A stretch of DNA of 64,000 nt from Gilliamella apis (GCF_030758615.1 NZ_CP132381.1:2294001-2358000), one strand, 5' to 3'; shown: positions 38,425-49,473, counted from the first letter of the stretch. Notes: a model not told the origin generated them from the sequence alone. Program-made: numbers and translations.

Positions 38425-38880
38425 ATGGATATACGCAAAATTAAAAAGTTAATTGAATTAGTAGAAGAGTCAGGTATTTCTGAACTTGAAATTTCTGAAG
38501 GTGAAGAATCAGTTCGGATTAGTCGAGCTATGCCTGCCGCAAACTATTCTGCGCCAGTGCAAAATATTCAAATTCCTCAACCAACTCCAGTTGTGGTTGC
38601 CCCAACGGTTGAAGCAGAAGTCATCGCAGATACCAATACAATTAATGGTACAACAATAAAATCACCAATGGTTGGTACATTTTATCGTACCCCTAGTCCG
38701 GAATCGAAAGCATTTGTTGAAGTCGGCCAATCGGTAAATGTTGGTGATGTGCTTTGCATTGTTGAAGCGATGAAAATGATGAACCAAATTGAATCAGAAA
38801 AAGCAGGGACTATTAAAGCTATCTTAGTTGAAAATGGTCAACCAGTTGAATTCGATCAACCGCTATTCATTATTGAATAA
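38425..38880 (+). CDS. accB: Biotin carboxyl carrier protein of acetyl-CoA carboxylase
   Basis: 151 residues. The N-terminal [18 protein letters not shown] region is followed by a Pro/Ala-rich linker and the biotinyl domain, with the biotin lysine in [11 protein letters not shown] (about residue 117) and the BCCP thumb ([15 protein letters not shown]). It carries CO2 from AccC to AccA-AccD in the first step of fatty acid synthesis. accC follows 41 nt later. Confidence 0.97.
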   Translation: MDIRKIKKLIELVEESGISELEISEGEESVRISRAMPAANYSAPVQNIQIPQPTPVVVAPTVEAEVIADTNTINGTTIKSPMVGTFYRTPSPESKAFVEVGQSVNVGDVLCIVEAMKMMNQIESEKAGTIKAILVENGQPVEFDQPLFIIE

Positions 38881-38921
38881 TCAGAAATTATTAATTAACT
38901 TAGACGATTAAGAGATTGAAT

Positions 38922-40268
38922 ATGCTTGATAAAATTCTTATTGCTAACCGCGGAGAGATTGCTCTTCGCATCTTACGAGCATGTAAAGAACTTGGAATTA
39001 AAACTGTCGCTGTTCACTCTTCGGCAGATAAAGATTTAAAACATGTTTTACTTGCAGACGAAACGGTTTGCATTGGTCCAGCAGCTTCTGCCAAAAGTTA
39101 TCTTAATATCCCTGCCTTAATTTCTGCCGCCGAAGTAACAGGCGCAGCAGCTATTCATCCAGGATATGGTTTTTTATCTGAAAATGCAGACTTTGCTGAA
39201 CAAGTCGAACGTTCTGGCTTTATATTTATTGGTCCAAAACCAGATACTATCCGCTTAATGGGCGATAAAGTATCGGCAATTGAAGCAATGAAGAAAGCCG
39301 GTGTACCTTGTGTTCCTGGTTCTGATGGTCCACTTGGTAGCAATATGGACACCAACAAACAGATTGCGAAAAAAATTGGTTATCCAGTGATTATTAAAGC
39401 ATCTGGCGGTGGTGGTGGCCGCGGAATGCGTATTGTTCGAGAAGAAAAAGACCTCGAACAATCAATCAAAATGACTAAACTTGAAGCGAAAACAGCGTTT
39501 AATAATGACATGGTTTATATGGAAAAATTCCTTGAAAACCCACGTCATATTGAAATTCAAGTGCTATCTGATGGTCAAGGTCATGCCGTTTACTTAGGCG
39601 AACGTGACTGTTCAATGCAACGACGCCATCAAAAAGTCGTTGAAGAAGCACCGGCTGTTGGCATCACACCAGAAATGCGTAAATTCATCGGCGAACGTTG
39701 TGTAAATGCATGTATTGAAATTGGTTATCGTGGTGCAGGTACTTTTGAATTTTTATTTGAAAACGGTGAATTCTATTTCATTGAAATGAATACCCGTATT
39801 CAAGTAGAACATCCAGTTACTGAAATGGTGACAGGCGTTGATCTAATTCGTGAGCAGATTCTTATTGCTGCTGGGCAACCTTTATCTATCAAGCAAAGCG
39901 ATATTGAAATTAAAGGTCATGCCATTGAATGTCGAATAAATGCTGAAGATCCAAAAACGTTTATGCCATCTCCAGGTAAAATCACTCGCTTCCATGCACC
40001 TGGTGGGTTTGGTATTCGTTGGGAATCTCATATATATGCTGGTTATGCGGTACCACCTTATTATGATTCAATGATTGGTAAGTTAATCGCTTATGGAGAG
40101 ACTCGAGAAGTTGCTATTGCCCGCATGAAAAATGCATTAGCAGAACTGGTTATCGATGGAATAAAAACCAATATCGAACTTCATATAGAAATTATGAATG
40201 ATGAAGGCTTCATGAAAGGTGGCACAAACATTCATTATTTAGAAAAGAAATTAGGTATTTATGAGTAA
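38922..40268 (+). CDS. accC: Biotin carboxylase of acetyl-CoA carboxylase
   Basis: 448 residues from ATG 38922 ([20 protein letters not shown]); an in-frame TTG 6 nt earlier is less likely. ATP-grasp fold with the glycine-rich ATP loop [12 protein letters not shown], the EVQVL-type [13 protein letters not shown], and [18 protein letters not shown] with catalytic Arg and Glu. It carboxylates biotin on AccB. Ends at a hairpin with T tract (40269-40302). Confidence 0.97.
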   Translation: MLDKILIANRGEIALRILRACKELGIKTVAVHSSADKDLKHVLLADETVCIGPAASAKSYLNIPALISAAEVTGAAAIHPGYGFLSENADFAEQVERSGFIFIGPKPDTIRLMGDKVSAIEAMKKAGVPCVPGSDGPLGSNMDTNKQIAKKIGYPVIIKASGGGGGRGMRIVREEKDLEQSIKMTKLEAKTAFNNDMVYMEKFLENPRHIEIQVLSDGQGHAVYLGERDCSMQRRHQKVVEEAPAVGITPEMRKFIGERCVNACIEIGYRGAGTFEFLFENGEFYFIEMNTRIQVEHPVTEMVTGVDLIREQILIAAGQPLSIKQSDIEIKGHAIECRINAEDPKTFMPSPGKITRFHAPGGFGIRWESHIYAGYAVPPYYDSMIGKLIAYGETREVAIARMKNALAELVIDGIKTNIELHIEIMNDEGFMKGGTNIHYLEKKLGIYE

Positions 40269-40302
40269 AAATAAGCCCTCACTACGTTGAGGGCTTATTG
40301 CT
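40269..40302 (+). terminator. Intrinsic terminator after accC
   Basis: AATAAGCCCTCA-ctacg-TTGAGGGCTTATT, a stem of about 12 bp with one mismatch, immediately after the accC stop. Confidence 0.8.
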
Positions 40303-40334
40303 GTATAGAAGTAAATAAAGTATAGGTAACACAT

Positions 40335-40973
40335 ATGAAGAGTTGGAAAAAAACCGCTGAGGAAATCTTAACATTAGGCCCTGTTGTACCGGTTATTGTT
40401 ATTGAACGTTTAGAAGATGCTGTTCCATTAGCAAAAGCATTAATTGCTGGAGGAGTTAAAGTTCTAGAGGTTACATTAAGAACTGAATGTGCACTTGATG
40501 CCATTAAAAAAATCATCAAGGAAGTGCCTGAAGCTGTAGTTGGTGCAGGAACAGTAACCACTGTTGAACAACTTAAACAAGTAACTGAAGCTGGTGTTGA
40601 ATTTATTATTACACCAGGGATTACAGATTCAATTTTAAAAGCAGCAGTTGAAGGGACAGTTCCTGTTATTCCTGGAATAGCAACAATTTCAGAATTATTA
40701 ACCGCTCAAGAATATGGTTTGACTGCATTAAAATTCTTCCCAGCAGAAATCAATGGCGGTGTTGCGGCGTTAAAAGCTTTTGCTGGTCCTTGTGGTTATA
40801 TGAAGTTTTGCCCAACTGGCGGTGTAAATCCGAAAAACTATCGCGATTATCTAGCTCTTGATAATGTACTATGTGTTGGTGGAACTTGGTTTATCCCTAC
40901 CGATGCAATAGCTAAAGGTGATTTTGCTAAAATCACTGAAATGGCTAAAGAAGCGGTTGCCGGTGCTAAATAA
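40335..40973 (+). CDS. eda: KDPG/KHG aldolase
   Basis: 212 residues, the E. coli length (213). A (beta/alpha)8 barrel with Glu in [14 protein letters not shown], the [15 protein letters not shown] block, and the Schiff-base Lys in [14 protein letters not shown]. It cleaves 2-keto-3-deoxy-6-phosphogluconate to pyruvate and glyceraldehyde-3-phosphate (Entner-Doudoroff and uronate catabolism). Here it stands alone, without edd, between accC and yadH, with its own terminator. Confidence 0.95.
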   Translation: MKSWKKTAEEILTLGPVVPVIVIERLEDAVPLAKALIAGGVKVLEVTLRTECALDAIKKIIKEVPEAVVGAGTVTTVEQLKQVTEAGVEFIITPGITDSILKAAVEGTVPVIPGIATISELLTAQEYGLTALKFFPAEINGGVAALKAFAGPCGYMKFCPTGGVNPKNYRDYLALDNVLCVGGTWFIPTDAIAKGDFAKITEMAKEAVAGAK

Positions 40974-40980
40974 TACTTTT

Positions 40981-41008
40981 CCGCCGACATTGGTCGGCGG
41001 TTTATTTT
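40981..41008 (+). terminator. Intrinsic terminator after eda
   Basis: CCGCCGAC-attg-GTCGGCGG then TTTATTTT: an 8-bp GC-rich perfect stem and U-rich tail. Confidence 0.9.
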
Positions 41009-41028
41009 GATTCGCTATTCTGATTTAA

Positions 41029-41802
41029 TTAACTTCTAAGCCCTCTGCCACTTTCAATAAATTTCCACGCTAACAGATATAATATACTGACAAACAGTAA
41101 TAACATTGAAAAAGTAACTATCAATGACACATCACTAACACCTAAAAAGCCATAACGAAAACCATTAATCATATAAACAATTGGATTAAGTTTAGAAACC
41201 CATTGCCAAAAAGTGGGTAACATGGTGATTGAATAAAAAACGCCCCCCAAATAAGTTAACGGAGTCAGTACAAAGGTCGGAATAATGCTAATATCATCAA
41301 ATGTCTTGGCAAATACTGCATTTAATAACCCTGCTAATGAAAACAAAATTGAGGTTAGTAATAAGGTGAAAATGACAAAAGGCCATGAATAAACTTGGTA
41401 TCTTACAAACAATAGCGACACAATAGTAACTAAAACGCCTGTTAATAAGCCACGCATGACACCGCCACCGACATATCCCAAAATAATAATATGAGTAGGC
41501 ACTGGTGCAACTAATAGCTCCTCTATATTACGTTGAAATTTAGCACTAAAAAATGAAGAACAAACGTTAGTATAAGAGTTTGTAATTACCGACATCATAA
41601 TTAAACCGGGGACAATAAATGCCATATAGCTAAAACCACCCATGTCTCCAACTCGAGAACCAATCAAATTACCAAAGATAACAAAATAAAGTGACATAGT
41701 AATAACTGGAGGAATCAATGTTTGGATCCAAATCCTTAAAAATCGGGTAACTTCTTTACGCCAAATACTTTTTAAGGCAATCCAATATAAATTATTCATC
41801 AA
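41029..41802 (-). CDS. yadH: YadH-like ABC-2 type permease
   Basis: 257 residues, with six or so membrane spans of the ABC-2 permease family (FLRIWIQTLIPPVITMSLYFVIF, NPIVYMINGFRYGFLG). It pairs with the ATPase upstream, overlapping it by 11 nt. E. coli YadGH has no settled substrate. Starts MMNNLYWIALKSIWRKEVTR. Confidence 0.9.
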   Translation of the reverse strand: MMNNLYWIALKSIWRKEVTRFLRIWIQTLIPPVITMSLYFVIFGNLIGSRVGDMGGFSYMAFIVPGLIMMSVITNSYTNVCSSFFSAKFQRNIEELLVAPVPTHIIILGYVGGGVMRGLLTGVLVTIVSLLFVRYQVYSWPFVIFTLLLTSILFSLAGLLNAVFAKTFDDISIIPTFVLTPLTYLGGVFYSITMLPTFWQWVSKLNPIVYMINGFRYGFLGVSDVSLIVTFSMLLLFVSILYLLAWKFIESGRGLRS

Positions 41803-42736
41803 TAGCTCCTTTAGCTTTTGTATCGTTATGTAATAAATCTACAAATAATTCTTCTAGTCGATTGGCTTTATTACGAACACTAATCACTTTAATATTTTGT
41901 TGATTGAGTTGTTCAAATAGTTGATTTAATCCATGTTGTTTATCTACACTGACTTCTAACATTCCCGATTCGACCTCGGTATAATGATAACCTTGAAGAT
42001 AGATTGGTGTAGCTGTTGGTACATAATCAATGATGATTGTTTCGGATTGACTTTTTGCTAGCAGATCACGCATTGATGAATTAGCAACTAATTCACCACG
42101 CTGAATAATACCTATGTGGCGACATAGCATTTCAGCTTCTTCCAAATAGTGAGTCGTTAATATAATGGTAATACCTTGACGATTAATTTCTCGTAGAAAA
42201 TCCCACATAGAACGGCGTACTTCAATATCAACCCCTGCGGTTGGTTCATCAAGAATGAGTAATTTTGGTTCATGGATAAGTGCTCTAGCTATCATCAGCC
42301 GTCTTTTCATTCCACCGGATAACATACAGGCTCGACTGTGTCGTTTATCCCACAAATCCAAAATACGTAGATATTTTTCTGCTCGTTGCAAAGCTAATTT
42401 GCGTGGCAAGCCATAGTAACCACCTTGATTGGTAACAATTTGTAAGACTTCTTCAAATTGGTTAAAGTTGAACTCCTGCGGGACCAGACCTAATTGCCTT
42501 TTTGCATTAACAACATCGCGGTCTAAATCATATCCAAAGATTTTAACCTGCCCAGAGGTTTTGGTAACTAAAGAACTAATTATACCAATGGTGGTTGATT
42601 TACCTGCACCATTAGGACCGAGCAAAGCGTAAAAATCCCCTGCTTGCACGGTTAAATTAATTCCTTTTAATGCTTCTACACCATTTTTATATTTTTTCTT
42701 GAGCGCTATGAGCTCTAGTGCGGGCGTTGATGACAT
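41792..42736 (-). CDS. yadG: YadG-like ABC transporter ATPase
   Basis: 314 residues. Walker A GPNGAGKST, signature LSGGMKRRLMIARAL, Walker B LLILDEPTAGVDIE and the H-loop TTHYLEEAE are all intact. The C-terminal extension (about residues 230-305) is typical of the YadG/drug-export group. First gene of the two-gene exporter operon, divergent from mogA. Confidence 0.92.
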   Translation of the reverse strand: MSSTPALELIALKKKYKNGVEALKGINLTVQAGDFYALLGPNGAGKSTTIGIISSLVTKTSGQVKIFGYDLDRDVVNAKRQLGLVPQEFNFNQFEEVLQIVTNQGGYYGLPRKLALQRAEKYLRILDLWDKRHSRACMLSGGMKRRLMIARALIHEPKLLILDEPTAGVDIEVRRSMWDFLREINRQGITIILTTHYLEEAEMLCRHIGIIQRGELVANSSMRDLLAKSQSETIIIDYVPTATPIYLQGYHYTEVESGMLEVSVDKQHGLNQLFEQLNQQNIKVISVRNKANRLEELFVDLLHNDTKAKGAIDE

Positions 42737-42886
42737 AAAATGAATCCTAACTCTTTAATTTGTTATTTATATAATATGATATCATGTTTGACCGATCGAC
42801 AATATTGTTATGATTTTAAGATTAATTCAATTTTTAATGCTAACAATATAATTATTAGATAAATATAAGATTAAGGATTGCAGGTT

Positions 42887-43465
42887 ATGATCAAAATTGG
42901 TTTGGTTTCAGTATCGGATAGAGCATCACAAGGTGTTTATCAAGATGAAGGTATTCCAGCGCTGTTATCATGGTTACAGACAGCCTTAAAAACACCATTT
43001 ATTACCGAACAACGTATTATTCCTGATGAACAACTAATCATTGAAGAGATTTTATGCGAATTGGTAGATAAGTTGCAATGCCATCTAATATTAACTACTG
43101 GCGGTACAGGGCCAGCAATTAGAGATGTTACTCCAGATGCAACCTTAGCAATTGCTGACCGATTAATGCCAGGTTTTGGCGAACAAATGCGGCAAATTAG
43201 TTTGCATTTTGTTCCTACGGCAATTTTATCCAGACAAGTGGGTGTCATTAGAAAGCAATGTTTAATTTTAAACTTACCAGGCAGGCCTAAATCAATTAAA
43301 GAAACCCTTGAAGGCGTGAAAGATGAACAAGGAAATACTATTGTCACAGGTATCTTTGCAAGTGTTCCATATTGTATTGATTTATTAGATGGTCCTTATA
43401 TCGAAACTCATAATCATGTTGTTCAAGCTTTCCGACCTAAAAATGCTAGCAAATCTAATCTTTAA
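42887..43465 (+). CDS. mogA: MogA, molybdopterin adenylyltransferase
   Basis: 192 residues from ATG 42887 (MIKIGLVSVSDRASQGVYQDEG); a TTG 9 nt earlier is in frame but poorly placed. Family motifs: LTTGGTGPAIRDVTPDAT and LNLPGRPKSIKETL. It adenylates molybdopterin before metal insertion, so a molybdenum cofactor pathway should exist elsewhere. Confidence 0.95.
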   Translation: MIKIGLVSVSDRASQGVYQDEGIPALLSWLQTALKTPFITEQRIIPDEQLIIEEILCELVDKLQCHLILTTGGTGPAIRDVTPDATLAIADRLMPGFGEQMRQISLHFVPTAILSRQVGVIRKQCLILNLPGRPKSIKETLEGVKDEQGNTIVTGIFASVPYCIDLLDGPYIETHNHVVQAFRPKNASKSNL

Positions 43466-43481
43466 TTTTATGCAAACATCA

Positions 43482-43495
43482 TGCATAATTATGTA
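43482..43495. promoter_or_regulatory. Possible ARG box upstream of argR
   Basis: TGCATAATTATGTA differs at two places from the palindromic ArgR site core TGAATnnnnATTCA. It lies about 165 nt before argR, plausible for autocontrol but far from certain in such AT-rich sequence. Confidence 0.25.
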
Positions 43496-43657
43496 AATTA
43501 ATCTTTTAACAGCGCTGGTATGATAATAGCAACATTACCTCAATGGCAAATAATGACGTTATTTAAGATGATAATTAGGTAATTTTAGATAACGAGTTAA
43601 TATGATTAATAAACACTACTGGCGTAATAGGCCATAAATTTAATTTAAAGGAACAGT

Positions 43658-44116
43658 ATGAAACAAAATGATCTCACTAAAACTTTTAAAGAAATGTTAT
43701 TACAAGAAAAGTTTAGTTCTCAGATAGGTATCGTACAGGCCTTACAGGAACAAGGGTTTGATAATATAAATCAGTCCAAAGTATCCAGAATGTTAACCAA
43801 ATTTGGCGCAGTAAGAACTCGCAATGCAAAATCTGAAATGGTCTACTGCTTACCAGCCGAAATGAGCGTACCAACCACTAGTAGTCCACTGAAGAATTTA
43901 GTATTGGATATTGATTACAATAGTTCAATGGTCGTTATCCGTACCAGTCCTGGCGCAGCTCAACTAATTGCTAGACTTTTAGATTCAATTGGTAAATCAG
44001 AGGGAATTTTAGGCTCTATTGCTGGTGATGATACGATTTTTAGCACTCCAACTAAAGATTGTTCGGTTAAGAAACTGTATCAAACTATTATTGAATTATT
44101 TGAGCGAAGCTTATAA
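43658..44116 (+). CDS. argR: Arginine repressor ArgR
   Basis: 152 residues. N-terminal winged HTH ([38 protein letters not shown]) and C-terminal arginine-binding hexamerisation domain ([33 protein letters not shown]). It represses arginine biosynthesis and related genes with arginine as co-repressor. AAAGGAA precedes the ATG. Confidence 0.96.
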   Translation: MKQNDLTKTFKEMLLQEKFSSQIGIVQALQEQGFDNINQSKVSRMLTKFGAVRTRNAKSEMVYCLPAEMSVPTTSSPLKNLVLDIDYNSSMVVIRTSPGAAQLIARLLDSIGKSEGILGSIAGDDTIFSTPTKDCSVKKLYQTIIELFERSL

Positions 44117-44233
44117 AAAAGAATTTATTTTAAGCCAGACCAATAATTTTTTTTAATATTTAAGCTATTGACACACTTGGTTAAATCGTTAATCCTATAT
44201 AACACTGATTTTGTAACCAATATTACAAAAAAA

Positions 44234-44412
44234 AGAAGAGGCGCATTACTCAGGTAGATCATTTTAGGAACTGGAGCCGTAAAAAGATGATTAAGGGGGT
44301 GTAATGCCGAGGTTCGATTGTTATTCCAGAAAGCAATTGAATCGGCTACAAGGGCTGAATCCCTTGGGTTGTCACCCTAACAGGTGGAGCGCTTCACGGT
44401 ATGTGTTTTTTT
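44234..44412 (+). promoter_or_regulatory. Lysine riboswitch (L box) upstream of lysC
   Basis: The five-way-junction core is easily read: GAAGAGGCGC opening P1, GGAGCCGTAAAAAGATGA, GTAATGCCGAGG, GGGCTGAATCCCTTGGGTTG and the closing GTGGAGCGCTTC. These match L boxes in Gammaproteobacteria. A T7 run follows at 44405-44411, though a clean competing terminator stem was not found. Lysine binding is expected to lower lysC expression. Confidence 0.93.
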
Positions 44413-44477
44413 AAACGGTAGTAATGCATGCCCGCTCTATCTCTGTTAAAAATAAGAATTTTTAATATGAGGAATCC

Positions 44478-45839
44478 ATGGAAACATCATTTATAATTGC
44501 TAAATTCGGTGGTACTAGCGTTGCAGATTATCCAGCAATGGTCAACAGTGCCAATATTGTTCTAGCTAATCCTAATGTCAAAGTTGTCGTATTATCTGCC
44601 TCAGCAGGTATAACCAATTTATTGGTAGCATTAGCTGAGGGTCGTGATGCCAATGTCAGAGCAAAACACATCGCCAAAATTCAATCAATTCAATATAATA
44701 TCTTAGAAAATCTACCTGAAAATCAAGCTCTACGCACTGAAATTGACCAAATTATTGCCAATATTGCTTCATTATCTGAAGCCGCAAGTTTAGCAACCTC
44801 ACCGGCATTAACCGATGAATTAGTTAGCCATGGTGAAATAATGTCATCAAAACTGTTTGTTGAGATACTAAAACATCAACAAAAAAATGCCATTTGGTTT
44901 GATGTCCGTAAAGTAATGCGCACCGATGATAAATTTGGTAAAGCAGTACCGAAAATTGATGAAATCAAACAACTCTGTTGTGCACATTTAAAATCCCTCA
45001 ACCCAGAAACTATCGTCGTTACTCAAGGATTTATTGGCAGTGAAAGTTCAGGTAAAACCACAACTTTAGGTCGAGGCGGAAGCGATTATACCGCTGCTTT
45101 ACTTGGCGAAGCATTAAATGCTACCCAAATTGATATCTGGACCGATGTTGCTGGTATTTATACCACCGATCCTCGGATTACCTCTGCTGCAAAACGTATT
45201 GATGAAATATCGTTTGCCGAAGCCGCTGAAATGGCCACTTTTGGAGCTAAAGTTTTGCACCCAGCAACACTAGTACCAGCAGTGCGTAGCAATATTCCGG
45301 TATTTGTTGGATCAAGCAAAGCACCACAAGACGGAGGAACTATTGTCTATAATACTCATAGTATTAAATCTTCATTACCTTCGTTCAGAGCATTAGCACT
45401 TCGTCGTCAACAGACATTATTGACTTTAACCAGTTTAAATATGCTACATGCACAAGGCTTTTTAGCTAATGTATTTAATATATTGGCAAAACACAATATC
45501 TCGGTCGATTTAGTGACAACATCTGAAGTCAGCATTGCATTAACCATTGATACCACAGGCACAAATACCAATGGTAACAGCTTATTAACTAAAGCGTTAT
45601 TTGATGAGTTATCAACGGTTTGCCATGTTGAAGTTGAAGAAGATTTAGCGTTGATTGCTATAATTGGTAATAATCTGACCTCAACTAAAGGTATAGCAAA
45701 AGAAGTTTTCGGTGCTTTAGATGATTTTATTATTCGTCTATGTTGTTACGGTGCTAGTACGCATAATCTTTGCTTACTAGCAAGAAGTAATGATGCAGAA
45801 GATGTGATCAAAGTTTTACACAAAACTATTTTTGAATAA
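44478..45839 (+). CDS. lysC: Lysine-sensitive aspartokinase III
   Basis: 453 residues. Kinase domain with IAKFGGTSVADYPAM at the start and GRGGSDYTAALLGEALNA, followed by two ACT domains (LNMLHAQGFLANVFNILAKHNISVDLVTTSEVS and onward). It phosphorylates aspartate, the first step towards lysine, threonine and methionine. Control by the preceding lysine riboswitch identifies it as the lysine-responsive isozyme. Ends with a terminator at 45849. Confidence 0.97.
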   Translation: METSFIIAKFGGTSVADYPAMVNSANIVLANPNVKVVVLSASAGITNLLVALAEGRDANVRAKHIAKIQSIQYNILENLPENQALRTEIDQIIANIASLSEAASLATSPALTDELVSHGEIMSSKLFVEILKHQQKNAIWFDVRKVMRTDDKFGKAVPKIDEIKQLCCAHLKSLNPETIVVTQGFIGSESSGKTTTLGRGGSDYTAALLGEALNATQIDIWTDVAGIYTTDPRITSAAKRIDEISFAEAAEMATFGAKVLHPATLVPAVRSNIPVFVGSSKAPQDGGTIVYNTHSIKSSLPSFRALALRRQQTLLTLTSLNMLHAQGFLANVFNILAKHNISVDLVTTSEVSIALTIDTTGTNTNGNSLLTKALFDELSTVCHVEVEEDLALIAIIGNNLTSTKGIAKEVFGALDDFIIRLCCYGASTHNLCLLARSNDAEDVIKVLHKTIFE

Positions 45840-45848
45840 TGACTTAAT

Positions 45849-45876
45849 GGGAGCGATTATATTATCGCTCCTTGCA
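45849..45876 (+). terminator. Hairpin terminator after lysC
   Basis: GGAGCGA-ttatatta-TCGCTCC then TT: a 7-bp stem with a short T run, 10 nt after the stop. Confidence 0.6.
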
Positions 45877-46181
45877 AATAATGATATTAATCTTCACTTA
45901 AGCAATACTAAAAATTTCTAGAATATTTGAAAAAATAATTGTAAACTACACTCAATATTTGTATGGAAGGCTATTGTTGGTAATGCTGTGACATACATTT
46001 ATCGCTACACAGTTCTTAGTATTAATCATTTTTCTTCATTCTTTGATAACAATTTTTTTAAAGCTGTAAATATTACGTTTTATTAATTAGTTATATCTTT
46101 CACAACGATTATTTTCATCTTCAATATGTTTTAAGCTATACAAAAAGTAACTTTTAACTTAATTAGACGAAGGAAACTATC
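45877..46181. other. Intergenic, lysC to yeaQ-like gene
   Basis: About 305 bp of AT-rich sequence. It holds the promoter of the following gene, which starts 10 nt after GAAGGAAA. I see no further ORF, repeat or hairpin. Confidence 0.35.
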
Positions 46182-46424
46182 ATGGGTATTTTAAGCTGGA
46201 TTATTCTAGGATTAATTGCTGGATGGATTGCTAAGTTTTTTATGCCATTAGGACAAGTTGGTGTGCTTAAAACCATTCTACTTGGTGTGGCAGGTGCATT
46301 AGTTGGTGGTTACATTAGTACATTCTTCGGTTGGGGTAGTGTAACTGGTTTTAACTTCCCAAGTTTATTTATTTCGGTTCTTGGCGCTATTTTATTGATT
46401 TATATTTATCGGTTAATAAAATAG
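46182..46424 (+). CDS. GlsB/YeaQ/YmgE family small membrane protein
   Basis: 80 residues, three hydrophobic spans (LSWIILGLIAGWIAKFFMP, GAILLIYIYRLIK at the end) with the family glycine motif GVAGALVGGYISTFFGWG. This family (transglycosylase-associated in older annotation) has no proven enzyme activity and is often stress-induced. Strong terminator just after. Confidence 0.88.
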   Translation: MGILSWIILGLIAGWIAKFFMPLGQVGVLKTILLGVAGALVGGYISTFFGWGSVTGFNFPSLFISVLGAILLIYIYRLIK

Positions 46425-46436
46425 AATTATTTAATA

Positions 46437-46466
46437 AAATGACGAGGACATTTACTCGTCATTTTA
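46437..46466 (+). terminator. Intrinsic terminator after the yeaQ-like gene
   Basis: AAAATGACGAG-gacattta-CTCGTCATTTTA: an 11-bp perfect stem, symmetric enough to work in both directions. Confidence 0.8.
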
Positions 46467-46650
46467 TATCAGATTCAATCAAATCCTCTTCTAACAATTT
46501 TAATCTGCACTGATTAAACCATAAACAATTTTAATACAATCACTATTTGTACTGTTTTTAATCTTTAAGATTAGCAAAAGTCATTCCGCCATACTCTGAT
46601 TTTTGTTATATTAACGATTAATCACAATCTGACATGAGCAGTAATTTATA

Positions 46651-48042
46651 ATGTTAAAAATCTTTAATACACTAACTCGAGAAAAAGAGATATTTCAACC
46701 TATTACAGCTAATAAAGTTGGACTATATGTCTGTGGCGTTACCATTTATGATCTTTGCCACATTGGCCATGGTCGTACTTTTGTTGCATTTGATGTTGTT
46801 ACTCGCTATTTACGTTTTTTAGGTTACGATCTGACTTATGTGCGTAATATTACCGATGTCGATGACAAAATCATTAAACGTGCGCTTGAAAATGGCGAAA
46901 CCTGCGATGAATTAACAGATCGCATGTTAAAAGAGATGTATGCCGATTTTGACGCACTGAATATAAAACGACCTGATGTAGAGCCTCGTGCAACTCGTCA
47001 TATGTCGCAAATTATCGAGCTTGTAGAAGAGTTAATCAAAAAAGAGCATGCTTATATCGCTGATAATGGTGATGTCATGTTTTCTGTCGATAGTGATCCT
47101 AACTACGGCATTTTATCACGTCAAAATTTAGAACAGTTACAAGCAGGCGCTCGCGTTGATGTCGTTGATGTAAAACGCAATCCAATGGATTTTGTGCTTT
47201 GGAAAATGTCAAAACCTAACGAACCGAGTTGGGATTCTCCATGGGGTAAAGGCCGACCAGGTTGGCATATTGAATGCTCGGCTATGAATAGTCATCAGTT
47301 AGGCAATCATTTTGATATCCATGGTGGCGGATCTGACTTAATGTTCCCACATCATGAAAATGAAATCGCCCAATCAACCTGTGCCCATAATGGTCAATAT
47401 GTAAATTACTGGATGCACTCAGGTATGGTGATGATTGACCAAGAAAAGATGTCTAAATCACTTAATAATTTTTTCACCATTCGTGATGTATTAGAGCATT
47501 ATGATGCAGAGACTGTGCGTTATTTTTTATTATCAGGTCATTATCGTAGCCAGCTTAATTATAGTGAGGAAAATTTAAAGCAAGCTAGAACTGCTTTAGA
47601 AAGACTTTATACTGCTTTACGAGATACTGATACTAATTATCCACATAACACGCCTGATAGTTATTATTATCGACAATTTTGTCAGGCAATGAATGATGAT
47701 TTCAATACTCCAGAAGCATATTCAACCTTATTTGACTTAGCTCGAGAGATAAATAAAGCTAAAGCAGAAAATGATATGCAATTAGCCAATGAACTTGCTG
47801 CTGAATTACGCTATTTATCTTCTGTACTTGGTTTACTTGAACAAGATCCAGTTAAATTTTTACAAGGTAGTAATCAGGATGATAGTGAAACACAACTCAT
47901 TGAAGCATTAATTAAACAACGTAATGATGCTCGTGCTAGTAAAAATTGGGCTTTAGCTGATGAGGCACGAGATAAACTCAATCAAATGAATATTATTTTA
48001 GAAGACGGTGCTAACGGCACAACTTGGCGTAAAAAAAGTTAA
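46651..48042 (+). CDS. cysS: Cysteinyl-tRNA synthetase
   Basis: 463 residues, class I synthetase. Zinc-binding Cys in [19 protein letters not shown] (which also holds the HIGH signature), later [14 protein letters not shown] and HHENEIAQS zinc ligands, and the KMSKS loop in [12 protein letters not shown]. Charges tRNA-Cys. Convergent with trmJ, with a shared hairpin between. Confidence 0.97.
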   Translation: MLKIFNTLTREKEIFQPITANKVGLYVCGVTIYDLCHIGHGRTFVAFDVVTRYLRFLGYDLTYVRNITDVDDKIIKRALENGETCDELTDRMLKEMYADFDALNIKRPDVEPRATRHMSQIIELVEELIKKEHAYIADNGDVMFSVDSDPNYGILSRQNLEQLQAGARVDVVDVKRNPMDFVLWKMSKPNEPSWDSPWGKGRPGWHIECSAMNSHQLGNHFDIHGGGSDLMFPHHENEIAQSTCAHNGQYVNYWMHSGMVMIDQEKMSKSLNNFFTIRDVLEHYDAETVRYFLLSGHYRSQLNYSEENLKQARTALERLYTALRDTDTNYPHNTPDSYYYRQFCQAMNDDFNTPEAYSTLFDLAREINKAKAENDMQLANELAAELRYLSSVLGLLEQDPVKFLQGSNQDDSETQLIEALIKQRNDARASKNWALADEARDKLNQMNIILEDGANGTTWRKKS

Positions 48043-48058
48043 TGCAATAAACCTAAAA

Positions 48059-48091
48059 TCCCCTAGATTTAATAAAAAATTACTAGGGGAT
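48059..48091. terminator. Hairpin between convergent cysS and trmJ
   Basis: ATCCCCTAG ... CTAGGGGAT: 9-bp arms with a 15-nt A-rich loop. Possible shared terminator; loop size and short T tracts make it moderate. Confidence 0.5.
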
Positions 48092-48098
48092 AGATTAA

Positions 48099-48857
48099 CT
48101 ATTTTTTATCTATTGAGGTTAAAATTCCCCTTAATATATTCAGTTCTTGTTGTTCAATACGGGCACGAGTAAATAATCTTCGTAAACGCCCCATAATTTG
48201 TCCCGGATGATTAGGATTAATAAAACCTGTTTGTAATAAGGTTTGCTCTAAATGCTGATAAAATCGTTCAATATCTTGATCTTTAGGATATTGTATGTCA
48301 TTTACATTCTGATCAACTAATTGTGATAATGAGTCTTGAGCAGACAACATCGACATCCTGATTTCGTAACAAAGAACTTGTACTGACATTGCTAAATTTA
48401 AAGAGCTATAGTCAGGATTAGCAGGTATACCGACATGGAAGTGGCATTTTTGTAATTCATCGTTAGTTAACCCAACTCGTTCCCGACCAAAAACTAAAGC
48501 CACTTGAGCATGATGAGAAGCTTCGGCAATTATTTTATCCCCGCACTCTTTTGGTGTTAAATTTGGCCATTGTAAGCTTCGTGGCCGAGCACTAGTACCA
48601 ATAACTAAAGAACAATCGGCAACAGCTTCTTCTAAAGAGGAAAATATTTGTGCCTGTTTGATAATATCACTGGCTCCAGCTGCCAGAGAAATAGACTGAG
48701 AGTCTGGCTTTATTATCGGATTAACCAAACAGAGATTAGTTAATCCCATGGTTTTCATTGCACGAGCTGCAGAACCCATATTACCAGTATGGGAAGTTTC
48801 AACTAAAACAATCTTAACATTATTTAAATAGTTCACATATTCCTCATTAAATAACAC
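48099..48857 (-). CDS. trmJ: TrmJ, tRNA 2'-O-methyltransferase (position 32)
   Basis: 252 residues of the SPOUT superfamily. Motifs: [35 protein letters not shown] and [22 protein letters not shown], forming the trefoil knot that binds SAM. It modifies C32/U32 of certain tRNAs. A C-terminal helical segment with [19 protein letters not shown] completes the usual length. Confidence 0.94.
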   Translation of the reverse strand: MLFNEEYVNYLNNVKIVLVETSHTGNMGSAARAMKTMGLTNLCLVNPIIKPDSQSISLAAGASDIIKQAQIFSSLEEAVADCSLVIGTSARPRSLQWPNLTPKECGDKIIAEASHHAQVALVFGRERVGLTNDELQKCHFHVGIPANPDYSSLNLAMSVQVLCYEIRMSMLSAQDSLSQLVDQNVNDIQYPKDQDIERFYQHLEQTLLQTGFINPNHPGQIMGRLRRLFTRARIEQQELNILRGILTSIDKK

Positions 48858-49020
48858 AACTTATACTTCAAATTAACACAAATAAACTACAGTATATAAT
48901 AAAAAATAGTTTAAAAGCAGTTTCACAAAGGTTAATCGTAACTAGAGATTCATTATTTTAGACAAAGTTCACAAAAAGTTTAATCAAATTGAAATAACCT
49001 ATTGACGAATTGCAAAAAAT

Positions 49021-49049
49021 TTGTCAATGTAATCAATAGAATAATTATA
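49021..49049 (+). promoter_or_regulatory. Predicted raiA promoter
   Basis: TTGTCA (49021-49026) and ATTATA (49044-49049) are spaced 17 bp, 39 nt before the ATG. A TTGACG at 49002 is a second possible -35 element. Confidence 0.4.
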
Positions 49050-49087
49050 TTAGCTCAATTTGTAAGTAAACATAGTGGAGGTCAATT

Positions 49088-49420
49088 ATGACTTTAAGTA
49101 TTACCAGTAAACAAATGGATATTACCCCTGCAATTCGTAGCTATCTAGAAGATAAGTTTTCGAAATTAGATAAATGGAGAGCACTGTTAATTAACCCTCA
49201 CTTTATTTTATCTAAAGAACCTGATGGATTTATTGTTGATGCGACAATTGCAACCAAAGGTTCGCCACTAGTTGCTTCCGCTAAACACTCAGATATGTAT
49301 GCTGCAATTAATGACTTAGTTGCTAAACTTGAAAAACAACTGAATAAAATCCAACATAAAGGCGAATCTCGCCGTGCATTTGACAGTATAAAAAATACAG
49401 TAGTTGAAGAAGAATATTAA
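49088..49420 (+). CDS. raiA: RaiA/YfiA ribosome hibernation factor
   Basis: 110 residues, matching E. coli YfiA (113). Sigma-54 modulation/S30AE fold: [27 protein letters not shown] at the start and [19 protein letters not shown]. It occupies the A/P sites of idle ribosomes in stationary phase or cold. Followed by a strong terminator and then pheA, as in E. coli (raiA-pheLA). Confidence 0.95.
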   Translation: MTLSITSKQMDITPAIRSYLEDKFSKLDKWRALLINPHFILSKEPDGFIVDATIATKGSPLVASAKHSDMYAAINDLVAKLEKQLNKIQHKGESRRAFDSIKNTVVEEEY

Positions 49421-49439
49421 TTAATAATTCAAAAGTCAT

Positions 49440-49473
49440 AAAAAGGCACTTTAATAGTGCCTTTATTTTTTAG
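49440..49473 (+). terminator. Intrinsic terminator after raiA
   Basis: AAAAGGCACT-ttaat-AGTGCCTTT then ATTTTTT: a 9-10 bp stem and T tract. Confidence 0.9.
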